Under the pieces are notes generated by a model. That model was given only the letters and a program-made list of their open reading frames with translations, made no database searches and was not told the origin of the DNA. DNA of 64,000 nt, from contig NZ_JAUSQU010000001.1 of the NCBI RefSeq assembly GCF_030811455.1, positions 2,418,001-2,482,000 on the forward strand, read 5' to 3'. Source of the stretch: Streptosporangium lutulentum (GTDB taxonomy: Bacteria > Actinomycetota > Actinomycetes > Streptosporangiales > Streptosporangiaceae). Below, piece after piece: positions 41,900-50,883 of the stretch; within the stretch, counting starts at the first letter, position 1, and the number at the start of each line of letters is the position of its first letter. A program made the translations under genes and the position numbers.

Positions 41900-43018
41900 A
41901 TGAGCTCACCCGCCGCCACCTCGCCCTCGCGGCGCAGGCACCCCCTGTCCGGCGGGGAGTGGAGTCGCGTCGCCGGAATGGCCGGCTTCATCGCCGCGCT
42001 GCACATCGTGGGCTGGTTCTCACTGATCGCGTTGATCGCCCCGCACAACTACCAACTGGGCCAGGCGGGAGCCTTCACCGTCGGCCTGGGCCTGACCGCC
42101 TACACCCTGGGCATGCGGCACGCCTTCGACGCCGACCACATCGCCGCCATCGACAACACCACCCGCAAGCTCATGGCCGATGGCCGGCGCCCGGTCTCGG
42201 TGGGATTCTGGTTCTCCCTGGGGCACTCCACCGTCGTCTTCGCCCTGTGCCTGCTGCTCGGCCTCGGCGTGCGCACCCTCGCCGGCCAGGTCGAAGACGA
42301 CGCCTCCGCCCTGCAGACCGTCACCGGCCTGATCGGCACCCTGGTCTCCGGCGTCTTCCTCATGATCATCGCGGTGATCAACGCCGTGGTCCTGTGGCAG
42401 ATCGTGAAGGTCTTCCGGCAGATGCGCCGCGGCGCCTACGACGAAGCCGCCCTGGAAGCGCAACTGGACAAGCGGGGGTTCATGAACCGCATCCTGGGCG
42501 GAGCCACCAAGGCCGTGCGCAAGCCGTGGCACATGTATCCGATCGGGCTGCTGTTCGGCCTCGGCTTCGACACCGCCAGCGAGATCTCCCTGCTCGTGCT
42601 GGCCGGAGGAGCCGCCGCGTTCAGCCTGCCGTGGTACGCGGTACTGACCCTGCCGGTGCTGTTCGCCGCGGGGATGAGCCTGCTGGACACCATCGACGGC
42701 TGCTTCATGAACTTCGCCTACGGCTGGGCGTTCTCCAAGCCCGTGCGCAAGATCTACTACAACATCACCGTCACCGCCCTGTCGGTCGCCGTCGCGGTGC
42801 TCATCGGCGCGATCGAGCTGATCGGCCTGCTCGCCGACGAACTCCGCATCCAATCCGGGCCGCTGGCCGCCATCGCCGCCCTGGATCTCAACGACGTCGG
42901 CTACGCCATCGTCGCCCTGTTCGTCGCCACCTGGGTCGTCGCGCTGGTGGTGTGGCGCCTGGGCGGCATCGAGCAACGCTGGTCGGCCGACGTCCGCCCG
43001 GCCGACGCCGACAACTGA
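41900..43018 (+). CDS. HoxN/HupN/NixA family nickel/cobalt transporter
   Basis: The 372-residue membrane protein has the NiCoT signature MRHAFDADHIAAIDNTTRKL in helix II, then SVGFWFSLGHSTVVFALCLL, GLLFGLGFDTASEISLLVL and SLLDTIDGCFMNFAYGWAFS, about eight helices in all. It is a secondary high-affinity importer of Ni2+ or Co2+, feeding urease, Ni-SOD, hydrogenase or cobalamin. ATG 41900 is preceded by a weak GGAGCG. A Nur-like box upstream suggests repression by nickel. The ligand metal cannot be told from sequence alone. Confidence 0.92.
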   Translation: MSSPAATSPSRRRHPLSGGEWSRVAGMAGFIAALHIVGWFSLIALIAPHNYQLGQAGAFTVGLGLTAYTLGMRHAFDADHIAAIDNTTRKLMADGRRPVSVGFWFSLGHSTVVFALCLLLGLGVRTLAGQVEDDASALQTVTGLIGTLVSGVFLMIIAVINAVVLWQIVKVFRQMRRGAYDEAALEAQLDKRGFMNRILGGATKAVRKPWHMYPIGLLFGLGFDTASEISLLVLAGGAAAFSLPWYAVLTLPVLFAAGMSLLDTIDGCFMNFAYGWAFSKPVRKIYYNITVTALSVAVAVLIGAIELIGLLADELRIQSGPLAAIAALDLNDVGYAIVALFVATWVVALVVWRLGGIEQRWSADVRPADADN

Positions 43019-43141
43019 CCCCGGCCCGGACGGCCGGGCGACCTTCCCACGCACCGCGGACGTCCGGCCGGAGTCCACGACAGCCGCGAACCCACACTCT
43101 GCGGGGAGCGCGCGCCCACGACTTCCGAACGTCTCCGCCCC

Positions 43142-43414
43142 GTGGCGGACGTGCCGCACGCCACCCCATCAGCACGCCGACCTCCGGCCATCGGCAGGGG
43201 ATCGGTCCGGCCCTTGATCGGCGGTCCCGCTCGGCAGCGCCTTGGGACCGAGAGCCTGGAAGGCTTTCACGAGGGCCTGAACGGCGCCCCGCCGGTCGGT
43301 GCGCCGGCGCGCGACATGGTGCGTCAGATCTCCGCAGAAGAGTCGTCCGGCGCCCGCCGTCGGTTCATGGAGGAGTTCCCGAAGGCTTTCGGCCTCAGCG
43401 AGCACGAGGAGTGA
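43142..43414 (+). CDS. possible short protein or gene remnant
   Basis: In the 535-bp gap 43019-43553 one plus-strand frame has protein-like composition in its last 60 codons: LGTESLEGFHEGLNGAPPVG, APARDMVRQISAEESSGARR and FMEEFPKAFGLSEHEE. I do not recognise the family and the N-terminal part looks random. It may be the tail of a lost gene. Nothing else is visible in the gap. Confidence 0.3.
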   Translation: MADVPHATPSARRPPAIGRGSVRPLIGGPARQRLGTESLEGFHEGLNGAPPVGAPARDMVRQISAEESSGARRRFMEEFPKAFGLSEHEE

Positions 43415-43554
43415 TCGGTGTTGCTGCTCGAGGGGGAACACGGACCACGGAGTCAACGACTCCTGCCGCGAAAGGCTCGCCGAGATGTTCGCAGCAACGA
43501 CCACGCGCGGGCCGGCCCCGGTCGCCGGCCTTGCGCCGGGCCGGTGTCGTTCGC

Positions 43555-44292
43555 CTACCGGGTCTGGTCGGTGGGGCGGATGAGGATCTCGTTCACCGCG
43601 ACGCGCTCCGGCTGGGTGACGGCGTACACGACCGCGTTCGCGATGTCCTCGGGCTGCAGGGTGCGCATGGAGGCGGCCATGTCCTTGGCGGCGGCCTGCA
43701 TCGTGGGGTCGGTGATGTGGTCGGTCAGTTCGGTGGCGACGAAGCCGGGCTCGATGGCCACGACCCGCACGCCCTGGGCGGTGACCTCCTGCCGCAGCGC
43801 CTCGGTGAAGGCGGTGATGCCGAATTTGGTCGCGGCGTAGGCGCCGTTGCCGGCGGACGAGATCCGTCCCGAGGTCGAGGAGACCTGTACGACGGCGCCC
43901 TTGCGCTCCAGCAGGTGCGGCAGCGCCGCGTGGACCGTGTACATCGACCCGAGCAGGTTGGTATCGATCATGCGCGTCCATTCCGTGGTGTCCGCACCCG
44001 CGATCGGGCCGGCGAGCATCACCCCGGCGTTGTTCACCAGGATGTCCAGTGCGCCGAAGTGCTCGACGGTCTTCGCGATCGCGGCCCGCACCGACTCCTG
44101 GTCGGTCACGTCCAGTTCGAGGGCCAGCATCTGGTCGGGCGCCTTGCTCGCCAGAGCCTCCAGCCGGTCGACGCGCCGGGCCCCGACCGCGACCCGGGCC
44201 CCCTCCGCTGAGAGGGCCAGCGCGGTGGCCTCGCCGATGCCCGACGACGCTCCGGTGATGAGGACGACCTTTCCGTCCAGCGTGTTGCTCAT
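43555..44292 (-). CDS. SDR family oxidoreductase
   Basis: The 245-residue classical SDR has VVLITGASSGIGEATALALS, LDILVNNAGVMLAGP, QVSSTSGRISSAGNGAYAAT with the catalytic Ser and the YxxxK pair YAATK, and AIEPGFVATEL. ATG 44292 (MSNTLDGK) is chosen; the seven residues before it are basic and unconserved. It is divergent from the TetR at 44441 and two near-identical operator copies lie between them, so it is the probable target. Substrate unknown. Confidence 0.92.
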   Translation of the reverse strand: MSNTLDGKVVLITGASSGIGEATALALSAEGARVAVGARRVDRLEALASKAPDQMLALELDVTDQESVRAAIAKTVEHFGALDILVNNAGVMLAGPIAGADTTEWTRMIDTNLLGSMYTVHAALPHLLERKGAVVQVSSTSGRISSAGNGAYAATKFGITAFTEALRQEVTAQGVRVVAIEPGFVATELTDHITDPTMQAAAKDMAASMRTLQPEDIANAVVYAVTQPERVAVNEILIRPTDQTR

Positions 44293-44352
44293 GTTCTTCC
44301 TTTTCCGAATCACAGGTTCCCCGGCCCGCTCGGCCGTTCGGGTACATCACCT

Positions 44353-44407
44353 AAACGGACCGGTCGGTCATTTTTAATGCTAACACCGAAACGGACTGGT
44401 CGGTCAT
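44353..44407. promoter_or_regulatory. two direct copies of a TetR-type operator
   Basis: AAACGGACCGGTCGGTCAT (44353-44371) and AAACGGACTGGTCGGTCAT (44389-44407) differ at one base and are 36 bp apart. Each contains an imperfect dyad related to GACCGACC-GGTCCGTT. They occupy the divergent region between the SDR and the TetR gene, one near each promoter. Confidence 0.75.
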
Positions 44408-44440
44408 GTTGGGCGGTAGGCTGATGGGGGAGGGAGGCGT

Positions 44441-45088
44441 ATGACTGGAACGACGTCCGTCGGCTCATCACGCAGTGACGCGGTGCGCAACCGTCGACTG
44501 CTGCTGGACGCCGCGGCTGAAGCGTTCGCCGAGTGCGGAGTCGAGGTGTCCATCGGTGAGATCGCGCAACGCGCCGGGGTGGGGAAGGGAACGGTCTTCC
44601 GCCACTTCTCCTCCAAGGAGGAGCTGCTGGCGGCGATCATGCTCGGCATGCTCAACGAGCTCGTGGACACCGGCACCGCACTGCTCACCGCCGACGATCC
44701 CGGCCTGGCACTGCGGGAGTTCATGACCGCCGGCGTGGAGATCTTCGTCAGGGACCGGGCGTTCTGCGAGGTCATCGGACGCCCGTCCTTGCAGCACGCG
44801 CAGGTGCGGGACGCGATCGACCGCCTGTGCGATGTCGCGGAAGGGCTCACCGCCCGTGCCCGCCGACAGGGCATCGTCCGCCCGGACATCACCGGCACCG
44901 ATGTCGTCCTGATACTGGGAGGCATCCAGCACACGGCGGCGCCGCTGCTCATCGCCGAGCCGCAGGCATGGCGCCGGTACCTGGAGCTGATCCTCGACGG
45001 CGTCACCACCGGCACGGGGCGAAGGCTGCCGTACCCACCGCCGAGCCGGCTGCCCCTGATCGATCCGGACCCCGACCCCGGGCGCTGA
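44441..45088 (+). CDS. TetR family transcriptional regulator
   Basis: The 215-residue protein has the TetR DNA-binding domain NRRLLLDAAAEAFAECGVEV, SIGEIAQRAGVGKGTVFRHF, SSKEELLAAIM, followed by a C-terminal domain of the SACE_7040/TetR_C_38-like type with RPDITGTDVVLILGGIQHTA. ATG 44441 follows GGGGGAGGGAGG. It probably represses itself and the divergent SDR via the duplicated operator. The effector is unknown. Confidence 0.92.
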   Translation: MTGTTSVGSSRSDAVRNRRLLLDAAAEAFAECGVEVSIGEIAQRAGVGKGTVFRHFSSKEELLAAIMLGMLNELVDTGTALLTADDPGLALREFMTAGVEIFVRDRAFCEVIGRPSLQHAQVRDAIDRLCDVAEGLTARARRQGIVRPDITGTDVVLILGGIQHTAAPLLIAEPQAWRRYLELILDGVTTGTGRRLPYPPPSRLPLIDPDPDPGR

Positions 45089-45117
45089 TCCGAGCGACTC
45101 TCGATGCGGGGGTGCCG

Positions 45118-47889
45118 TCACGCCGTAACCGCCGTGCCGTCAAGCAGCGTGGTGCGGATCTGTTTGCGGGAGGCGATGCCGAGCTTGGCGAAGACCTTGC
45201 GCAGGTGCCATTCGACGGTGTGCGGGCTGATGAACAGCTGAGCGCCGATCTCGGGGTTGGTCAGTCCGTCGCCGGCCAGGCGCGCTATCTGCGCTTCCTG
45301 GGCGGTGAGCGTGGCGCGCGCCTCGGCCGGGCGCTTGCGTATCGTCTCGCCGGTGGCCTGCAGTTCGCGCCGGGCGCGTTCCGCGAACGCCTCGGCCCCC
45401 ATCTGGGTGAACATCTCATACGCGGCGCCCAGGTGCTCGCGGGCGTCGAGACGGCGGTTCTCCCGGCGCAGCCACTCGCCGTACAGCAGCCGGGCACGGG
45501 CGAACGTGATCCGGACCTCGGTACGGCCGAGCCGCTCGATCGCCTCACGGTACAGAGCCTCGGCGGCCGGTCCGTCGCTCACCTGGGCACGCGCGACCGC
45601 CGAGGTGCCCAGCGCCCAGTCGGTGCCGCTGGCCTGTGCCATCTCGTCGAGTCGTCGGGCGGCTTCGGCCGCGCGGGCCGGCCGTCCGCTCCGGGTGGCG
45701 GCCTCGACGAGCTCGACCATGGACCTGATGAACGGTCCGCCGAGTTCCTGCGGGTGCTCGCAGCCCCGCTCGGCCGCGACGTACGCCTCCTCGTAGCGGC
45801 CCAGGCTGTTGTAGAGCACGGAGCTCGCCCATTGGCCGGCGGTCTGCACCTTGCCTTCCCCCGCCAGGAGCGTGTCTCGCGTGATCGTTTCGATCACCTG
45901 GCGTGTCGCGGCTTCCCGGCCTTTCCACGGTTCGACCACCAGGGCCGCGTAGTGGGCGAAGACGCGACTGCCCGTCGCCTCACCGATCGTCGCCGCCTCG
46001 GCGACCAGCGCGTCGGCGACGGCGAGCTCACCGGCCATGGCCCGATTCGAGGCAAGCATGTGAAGGGCCGACGGCAGCACCGACAGAGCCCCCGTCTCGC
46101 GGGCCAGGTCGACCAGCCCCGCCGAGAGCGCCGACCAGTTGTCGAAGTCCCAGACGTTGTGGGCCAGGCGGCACGCGAGCGGGAGCCAGCCAAGGCCTTC
46201 CTGCCTGGAGATCCCTTCGGTGCGGAAGGCGTCCAGGGCCTGCCGCACCATCGGCACGCCCGCCGCGTACCCCTCGGTGGACATCACCGCCAAGCCGTTC
46301 AGGAGCAGATCGTCGCGCCCCGGTCGTGGCCCCGGCGGCGCGGCGAGAGCCGCTTGGGCGATGTCCACCAATTGGGCGCCGCTCGACAGCCGACCGGCGG
46401 TCATGGCCGCTTCCAGGGCGTCACGATAGGTCTCGCGGGCCAGTCCGGCGTCCAGCGGCTCCAGGCGCTTGGCGGCTCTGAGCAGCAGTGGCAAGGCGGC
46501 GCCGGCGCTTCTGGAGGTGAACATGATCTGACCGCGCAGCAGACCGGCCTGGGCGAGCTCGTGCTCGTCCAAGGGGCTGAGTTCGGCGGCGTCCAGCAGT
46601 TCGAGCGCGGCGTCGAACCCGCCGGCCTGGTACTTGGCCCGTGCCGCCGTCAGCGCTCTGGCGCCGCGGCGTGCCGGATCGGGGGTCAGCTCGGCCGCCC
46701 GCTCCAGGAACGCGGCGGCCGCGGCGACGCCGCCGCGTGCCTGCGCCCGGTCGGCACAGCGCTCCAGTTCGGCGGCCACCGCCTCCTCTGGGCCGGCTGC
46801 GGCGTTGGCCAGATGCCAGGCCCGGCGTTCGGGATCGGCGTGCGGATCGGTCGCGTCGGCCAGCGCGCGGTGCACGCTCTGCCGGTCCTGCGGGGCCGCC
46901 ACGTGGTAGGCCGCCGAGCGCACGAGAGGATGGCGGAAACGCACCCGGGTCCCGATGGTGATGAGCCCCGCCGCTTCGGCCGGCGCCGCGGCGGCGGCGT
47001 CGATTCCCAGCAGCTCCGCCGCGCGGGTCAGCAAGGTCACATCGCCGACCGGCTCGGCCGCCGCGATGAACAGCAGTCGCTGCGTGTCGGCAGGGAGCGA
47101 GGTGACCCGCCGCAGGAAGCTCTGCTCGATCTGGCTGGCCAGCGGCCGTATGTCGGGCCGCCCGAACCCGCCGGCCAGCTCCGCCGGCGTCAACCCCCGG
47201 GGCAGCTCCAGCAGGGCCAGCGGGTTTCCCTGCGTCTCGGCGACGATCCGATCCCGTACCCGCTCGTCGAGCCGCCCGGGCGTCACCGAGTCCATCAGGG
47301 CGCGAGCGTCGCTGTCGCTCAAGCGCCCCACCTGAAGGTGCCGCAACCCCGTCAACTCGTGTTCCAGGCCGGGCTCACGCACCGCGAGCACCAGCCCGAT
47401 CCGCTCGGCGAGCAGGCGCCGCGCGACGAAGGCGAGGGTTTGCGCGGAGACCCGGTCCAGCCACTGGGCGTCATCGACGAGGCAGATCAGTGGTTCCTTC
47501 TCGGCGACGTCGGCGAGCAGGCTGAGCACCGCGAGTCCGACCAGGAAGCGATCGGGCGGGGTGCCCGCGCTCACGCCGAACGCCGTCTCCAGCGCGTCGC
47601 GCTGCGGGCCCGGCAGGCTACAGAGACGATCCAGGAACGGGGCGCACAGCTGATGGAGCCCGCCGAAGGCCAGCTCCATCTCGGACTCGACGCCCGCCGC
47701 CCTGGCCGTCCGGCAGCCGGACGCGCTGTCACGCGCGTACTCCAGCAGCGCCGTCTTGCCGATGCCGGCCTCGCCGCGCAGGATCAGTACCGAGCTGTGG
47801 CCGGCCTGCACGGTGGCGACGAGCTGGTCGAGCGTCTGGCATTCGATCTGCCGGCCACGCAGTTGCAACCGGGGATCCGTGCCGGCCAT
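45118..47889 (-). CDS. LAL-type LuxR family ATPase regulator
   Basis: The 923-residue protein starts MAGTDPRLQLRGRQIECQTL; a Walker A GEAGIGKTALL, Walker B LICLVDDAQWLD, long TPR-like helical repeats, and a C-terminal LuxR helix-turn-helix (LTAQEAQIARLAGDGLTNPE, IGAQLFISPHTVEWHLRKVF) follow. This is the second LAL regulator in the window and is not closely similar to the one at 8599 outside these motifs. ATG 47889 is chosen, GTG 47895 is possible. It has no obvious co-transcribed target; the 774-bp region upstream is nearly empty. Confidence 0.9.
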   Translation of the reverse strand: MAGTDPRLQLRGRQIECQTLDQLVATVQAGHSSVLILRGEAGIGKTALLEYARDSASGCRTARAAGVESEMELAFGGLHQLCAPFLDRLCSLPGPQRDALETAFGVSAGTPPDRFLVGLAVLSLLADVAEKEPLICLVDDAQWLDRVSAQTLAFVARRLLAERIGLVLAVREPGLEHELTGLRHLQVGRLSDSDARALMDSVTPGRLDERVRDRIVAETQGNPLALLELPRGLTPAELAGGFGRPDIRPLASQIEQSFLRRVTSLPADTQRLLFIAAAEPVGDVTLLTRAAELLGIDAAAAAPAEAAGLITIGTRVRFRHPLVRSAAYHVAAPQDRQSVHRALADATDPHADPERRAWHLANAAAGPEEAVAAELERCADRAQARGGVAAAAAFLERAAELTPDPARRGARALTAARAKYQAGGFDAALELLDAAELSPLDEHELAQAGLLRGQIMFTSRSAGAALPLLLRAAKRLEPLDAGLARETYRDALEAAMTAGRLSSGAQLVDIAQAALAAPPGPRPGRDDLLLNGLAVMSTEGYAAGVPMVRQALDAFRTEGISRQEGLGWLPLACRLAHNVWDFDNWSALSAGLVDLARETGALSVLPSALHMLASNRAMAGELAVADALVAEAATIGEATGSRVFAHYAALVVEPWKGREAATRQVIETITRDTLLAGEGKVQTAGQWASSVLYNSLGRYEEAYVAAERGCEHPQELGGPFIRSMVELVEAATRSGRPARAAEAARRLDEMAQASGTDWALGTSAVARAQVSDGPAAEALYREAIERLGRTEVRITFARARLLYGEWLRRENRRLDAREHLGAAYEMFTQMGAEAFAERARRELQATGETIRKRPAEARATLTAQEAQIARLAGDGLTNPEIGAQLFISPHTVEWHLRKVFAKLGIASRKQIRTTLLDGTAVTA

Positions 47890-48664
47890 CAGCACCGCCC
47901 ACCCGGCACTCCGGCGTTGATGTCACGGCCGGGAGAGGTCACACCGTTGCGGCTCATGTGCTCGTTCCTTTCCGGGGATCGCCGCTCAGCCAAAGAAGGG
48001 GAGGAGGTCATGGGGCTTCCATATTTGTCCGTGTTTCGATGATGATTTGGGTGCGCGCGTGGCAGCCGTGCCGTCGGCCATGTCGGGTCTGTCCCGAACG
48101 GGGTGCGCGAGACCATGGAAGCAGGCGTGGCGATCGTAGGTCGAGGCAGAATGACAGGCACAAGTAGCCGGTCGGTTGTACCCGCCATCGGGCGAGGGGG
48201 CGTTGGAGCACGGCTGTTCGAGGAATCCGGTGGGGCCGAGCAAGCCGCTGAGATGGTCAGCGAACTCGAGGAGATGGCCGGGCCCGGCGCAGCGACTCGT
48301 CCCCGTCGCCCCCGCGCTGAGTCTTCTCACCCGTGGACGTCTCCTGGGAGAAGGGGGCGTTCCCGCGCGGAAGACAACCCACGACCAGGTTCTCGGTAGC
48401 GATCGCCGCAAACCAGCGGATATCGCTGACCAGCGAAGATACGAAGCGGGGGGAGATTATGGCCGCTTCCGGTGTCCTCGGCGTTACAGACTCGTCGGCT
48501 TTCGGTGGCACGGTATTCAGCGGGCACATATTCGTTGGTTTCGCGGCGGATGGCTACGGTGACCGCAGCCTGCGGCGGAAAGGCGACTCTTCGAGTTGCG
48601 TGGAGGTGGCGAAATCGAGTCGTAAGCAAACCGGCGTAGTTCACCTCGACTAAGGTGTCGTCGT
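47890..48664. other. 775-bp region with no clear gene
   Basis: Between the LAL regulator and the ABC permease there is no conserved gene. One 64-codon frame, ATG 48459 to 48653 on the plus strand, has a strong GGGGGGAG site and reads MAASGVLGVTDSSAFGGTVF, SGHIFVGFAADGYGD; it may be a small protein but has no recognisable family. Other frames lack ribosome sites. TAAGGT at 48651-48656 is a likely -10 for the permease. Confidence 0.45.
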
Positions 48665-49585
48665 ATGAGTCACGTCGAGCCGAACATGCCGGTGAACACA
48701 GTCGGCAACTCCCCGTATATACAGGGAGAACTTTCCAAACTTGCCGAGCGTTATGGTTTGCGGCGTGCTGCTGCACGCCCCAGTCTTCCTACGTACCTGC
48801 GCCAGATGTGGGAACGACGGCACTTCATCACGACGTACGCGACGGCGCGGAACGTTTCGACGTACAGCGGCTCTGCTCTCGGTCGGCTGTGGCAGGTTCT
48901 CACCCCCCTGTTCAACGCCGCTATCTATTATGTGATGTTCGGTATAATCCTTGGCGGCAAGGGTGACATTCATAATTATCCGGCATTTCTTATTGTCGGA
49001 ATGTTTATCTTTTCTTATACTCAACGGTCGATAACCAGTGGCGCTAAGTCGATCTCGGGCAACCTGGCGCTGATTCGTGCCCTGCACTTCCCTCGCGCGG
49101 CACTTCCCCTGGCCTATACGATCCAGGAACTCCAGCAGCTTGCCATCTCCATGGGAGTGCTCGTCGCGATCGTATTAATAACGCAGGAGCCGATCACCTT
49201 ACTTTGGTTACTCATCCCTGTCATTTTGATCATGCAGACGATGTTCAATATCGGCGCCAGCCTCTTCATGGCCCGAATCGGCTCCACGTCACGCGACGTC
49301 AACCAAATGCTGCCGTTCGTTATGCGCACCTGGCTCTATGCTTCCGGCGTGTTTTTTTCCATCCAGGAAAAAGTGGTTGAAGATGCTAATTTGCCGCAGT
49401 GGGTGGCTGACCTGATGTACCTCAATCCCGTCGCCTCCTATATCGAATTCATGCGGAATATTCTCATCGAGTCACATAATCCTCCGCACTGGATTTGGAT
49501 ATCCTGCACCTTCTGGGCGATTTTTTCCCTTGTTCTTGGCTTCTGGTATTTTTGGCGCGCCGAAGAAAAATATGGCCGTGGCTGA
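48665..49585 (+). CDS. ABC-2 type permease (Wzm/TagG-like polysaccharide exporter)
   Basis: The 306-residue protein has a cytosolic N-terminus, then six hydrophobic segments of the ABC2 type: SGSALGRLWQVLTPLFNAAI, YYVMFGIILGGKGDIHNYPA, FLIVGMFIFSYTQRSITSGA, ALHFPRAALPLAYTIQELQQ, TWLYASGVFFSIQEKVVEDA and YLNPVASYIEFMRNILIESH. It belongs to the Wzm/TagG exporters of polysaccharide or teichoic acid, which need an ATPase (Wzt/TagH); none is present here. Its base composition is clearly less GC-rich than its neighbours. ATG 48665 is 8 nt after TAAGGT (48651-48656). Confidence 0.88.
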   Translation: MSHVEPNMPVNTVGNSPYIQGELSKLAERYGLRRAAARPSLPTYLRQMWERRHFITTYATARNVSTYSGSALGRLWQVLTPLFNAAIYYVMFGIILGGKGDIHNYPAFLIVGMFIFSYTQRSITSGAKSISGNLALIRALHFPRAALPLAYTIQELQQLAISMGVLVAIVLITQEPITLLWLLIPVILIMQTMFNIGASLFMARIGSTSRDVNQMLPFVMRTWLYASGVFFSIQEKVVEDANLPQWVADLMYLNPVASYIEFMRNILIESHNPPHWIWISCTFWAIFSLVLGFWYFWRAEEKYGRG

Positions 49586-49802
49586 GCCGTATGCGGATCT
49601 GTCGGGCTGAGCGGGAGTTGGCGTGCGCCCTCGGTGTTCTCGCCCGCTGTTTCCCAGATGTCGGCGTCCCGGCCGAATCTTGTGGCGGGTTTTGATCTCT
49701 CGCCGGATAGATCACCGGTTTCCATTGCCATGCAAGATCATCTGCTCGGATCGTCCCCATTCCGGAGTCTGCCCGCCCCGGCGAGAGCGTGTCTTTGATC
49801 TT

Positions 49803-50058
49803 TCAGATGTGGGTGGTGCTCGTCTCGAAGACGCGGTCGGCGGCGGCTTGCTCGGCCTTGCCGGTGCGGAAGTAGCGGGCCGCGCTTTCGGCGGGGACGC
49901 CGGCTGAGCCGATGAGGATGTCGACGCCGCGGCCCGGGGCGAGAAGGCGTCTGGCGAAGACGCTCTGAAGGTCGTCGAGATCGAGAGCGTCGGCCTCGAC
50001 GTTCTCGATGCCGGAAAGGGCGTCGCGTGCGATCTCCGCCGGGCCACCGGCCCTAGAC
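49803..50058 (-). pseudogene. SDR remnant
   Basis: A minus-strand frame contains GPAEIARDALSGIENVEADA, LDLDDLQSVFARRLLAPGRG and VDILIGSAGVPAESAARYF, the middle of an SDR (the ARDAL..D region and a LINNAGV-like site, here LIGSAGV). The glycine-rich start, the catalytic Ser-Tyr-Lys and the C-terminus are absent. The frame then ends in unrelated sequence. It is a truncated remnant. The stretch 49586-49802 has no gene. Confidence 0.65.
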
Positions 50059-50119
50059 GCACAGCCCGGCCGTGCGCGCGACAGGCGCACGGCCAGGCCC
50101 TCACCTCGAGATCTCGGTG

Positions 50120-50722
50120 TTACGGCTGCGGACGGCGCCGTCTGATCAGCTCTGTGACCAGGTACGTTCCAGCGAGCATCACCACCGGTGTCACCACCGC
50201 CCCGATCAGAAGACCGGCGAGCACGTCATGCGGATAGTGGACGCCGGAAGCGATTCTCGTAAACGCGCCCAGGAGCGCCAACGGGACGACCACCGCGGCC
50301 AAGCGCCGCCAGACGACGAGCGCGGCGACCGCGACGGCTCCGGCCACAACCGCGTGGTTGCTCGGAAACGACCAGTCGCCCGAGGGCGGGCATGCGCTGA
50401 TCGTCATGACGTTCCCGAGCGCTCGGCAGGGACGTTCTTCCTCGACCAGCACTTTGACAGTCTCGGCGATCACATAGGCCACGGTGGTCGCAACAGGGGC
50501 GAGCACCGCCAGAGCCATCGCGGGCATGCCCTTGCCGCGTGCTCTCCAGATCACGGCGATGAACACCGCGATCGAGCCGATGATCAGGGCCAGGCTGCCG
50601 GCCGCGATGGCGGCGCGCACCCAGGCCGGGGCTTCCTGCGTCAAGCCGACGATTGCCTGGTAGCCCTCGACACTGGGCTCGGGCGGCGCTGCGATCGTCA
50701 TCCACTTTCCCGTTCCGCTCAT
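50120..50722 (-). CDS. PAP2 superfamily phosphatase
   Basis: The roughly 200-residue membrane protein has the three PAP2 motifs: KVLVEEERPC (KX6RP), PPSGDWSFPSNHAVVAGAVA (PSGH-type) and SGVHYPHDVLAGLLIGAVV (SRX5HX3D-type, with His and Asp kept). It dephosphorylates a lipid pyrophosphate or phosphate at the membrane, such as undecaprenyl pyrophosphate. Start is uncertain: ATG 50722 (MSGTGKW) is chosen, with 50740 and 50701 possible. It is divergent from the NTF2-like gene. Confidence 0.85.
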   Translation of the reverse strand: MSGTGKWMTIAAPPEPSVEGYQAIVGLTQEAPAWVRAAIAAGSLALIIGSIAVFIAVIWRARGKGMPAMALAVLAPVATTVAYVIAETVKVLVEEERPCRALGNVMTISACPPSGDWSFPSNHAVVAGAVAVAALVVWRRLAAVVVPLALLGAFTRIASGVHYPHDVLAGLLIGAVVTPVVMLAGTYLVTELIRRRRPQP

Positions 50723-50883
50723 ACGACCTGGTGCGGCCATGATGGCAGGAATCGCCCCGCACATGATCATCATTGATGAAACCGGCCCTGGCGAGGGCGA
50801 GGGTCGACGAATCCGACCGTTGGTGATCAGTCCGGGCTGGATATTCACTGGGCCCAACCGGTGCGTGTTCGTAGGATCGGCGC

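Noticed and set aside
41875..44211. A 778-codon plus-strand frame across the nickel transporter and SDR
   Set aside because: Wrong frame of the transporter gene and antisense of the SDR.
44827..48042. A 1071-codon plus-strand frame opposite the second LAL regulator
   Set aside because: Arginine/glycine/proline-rich shadow of the minus-strand gene; no motifs and no start signal.
48008..48411. A 134-codon minus-strand frame with LLEFADHLSGLLGPTGFLEQ
   Set aside because: The short hydrophobic stretch looked protein-like, but there is no ribosome site and the rest is low-information; I could not support a gene.
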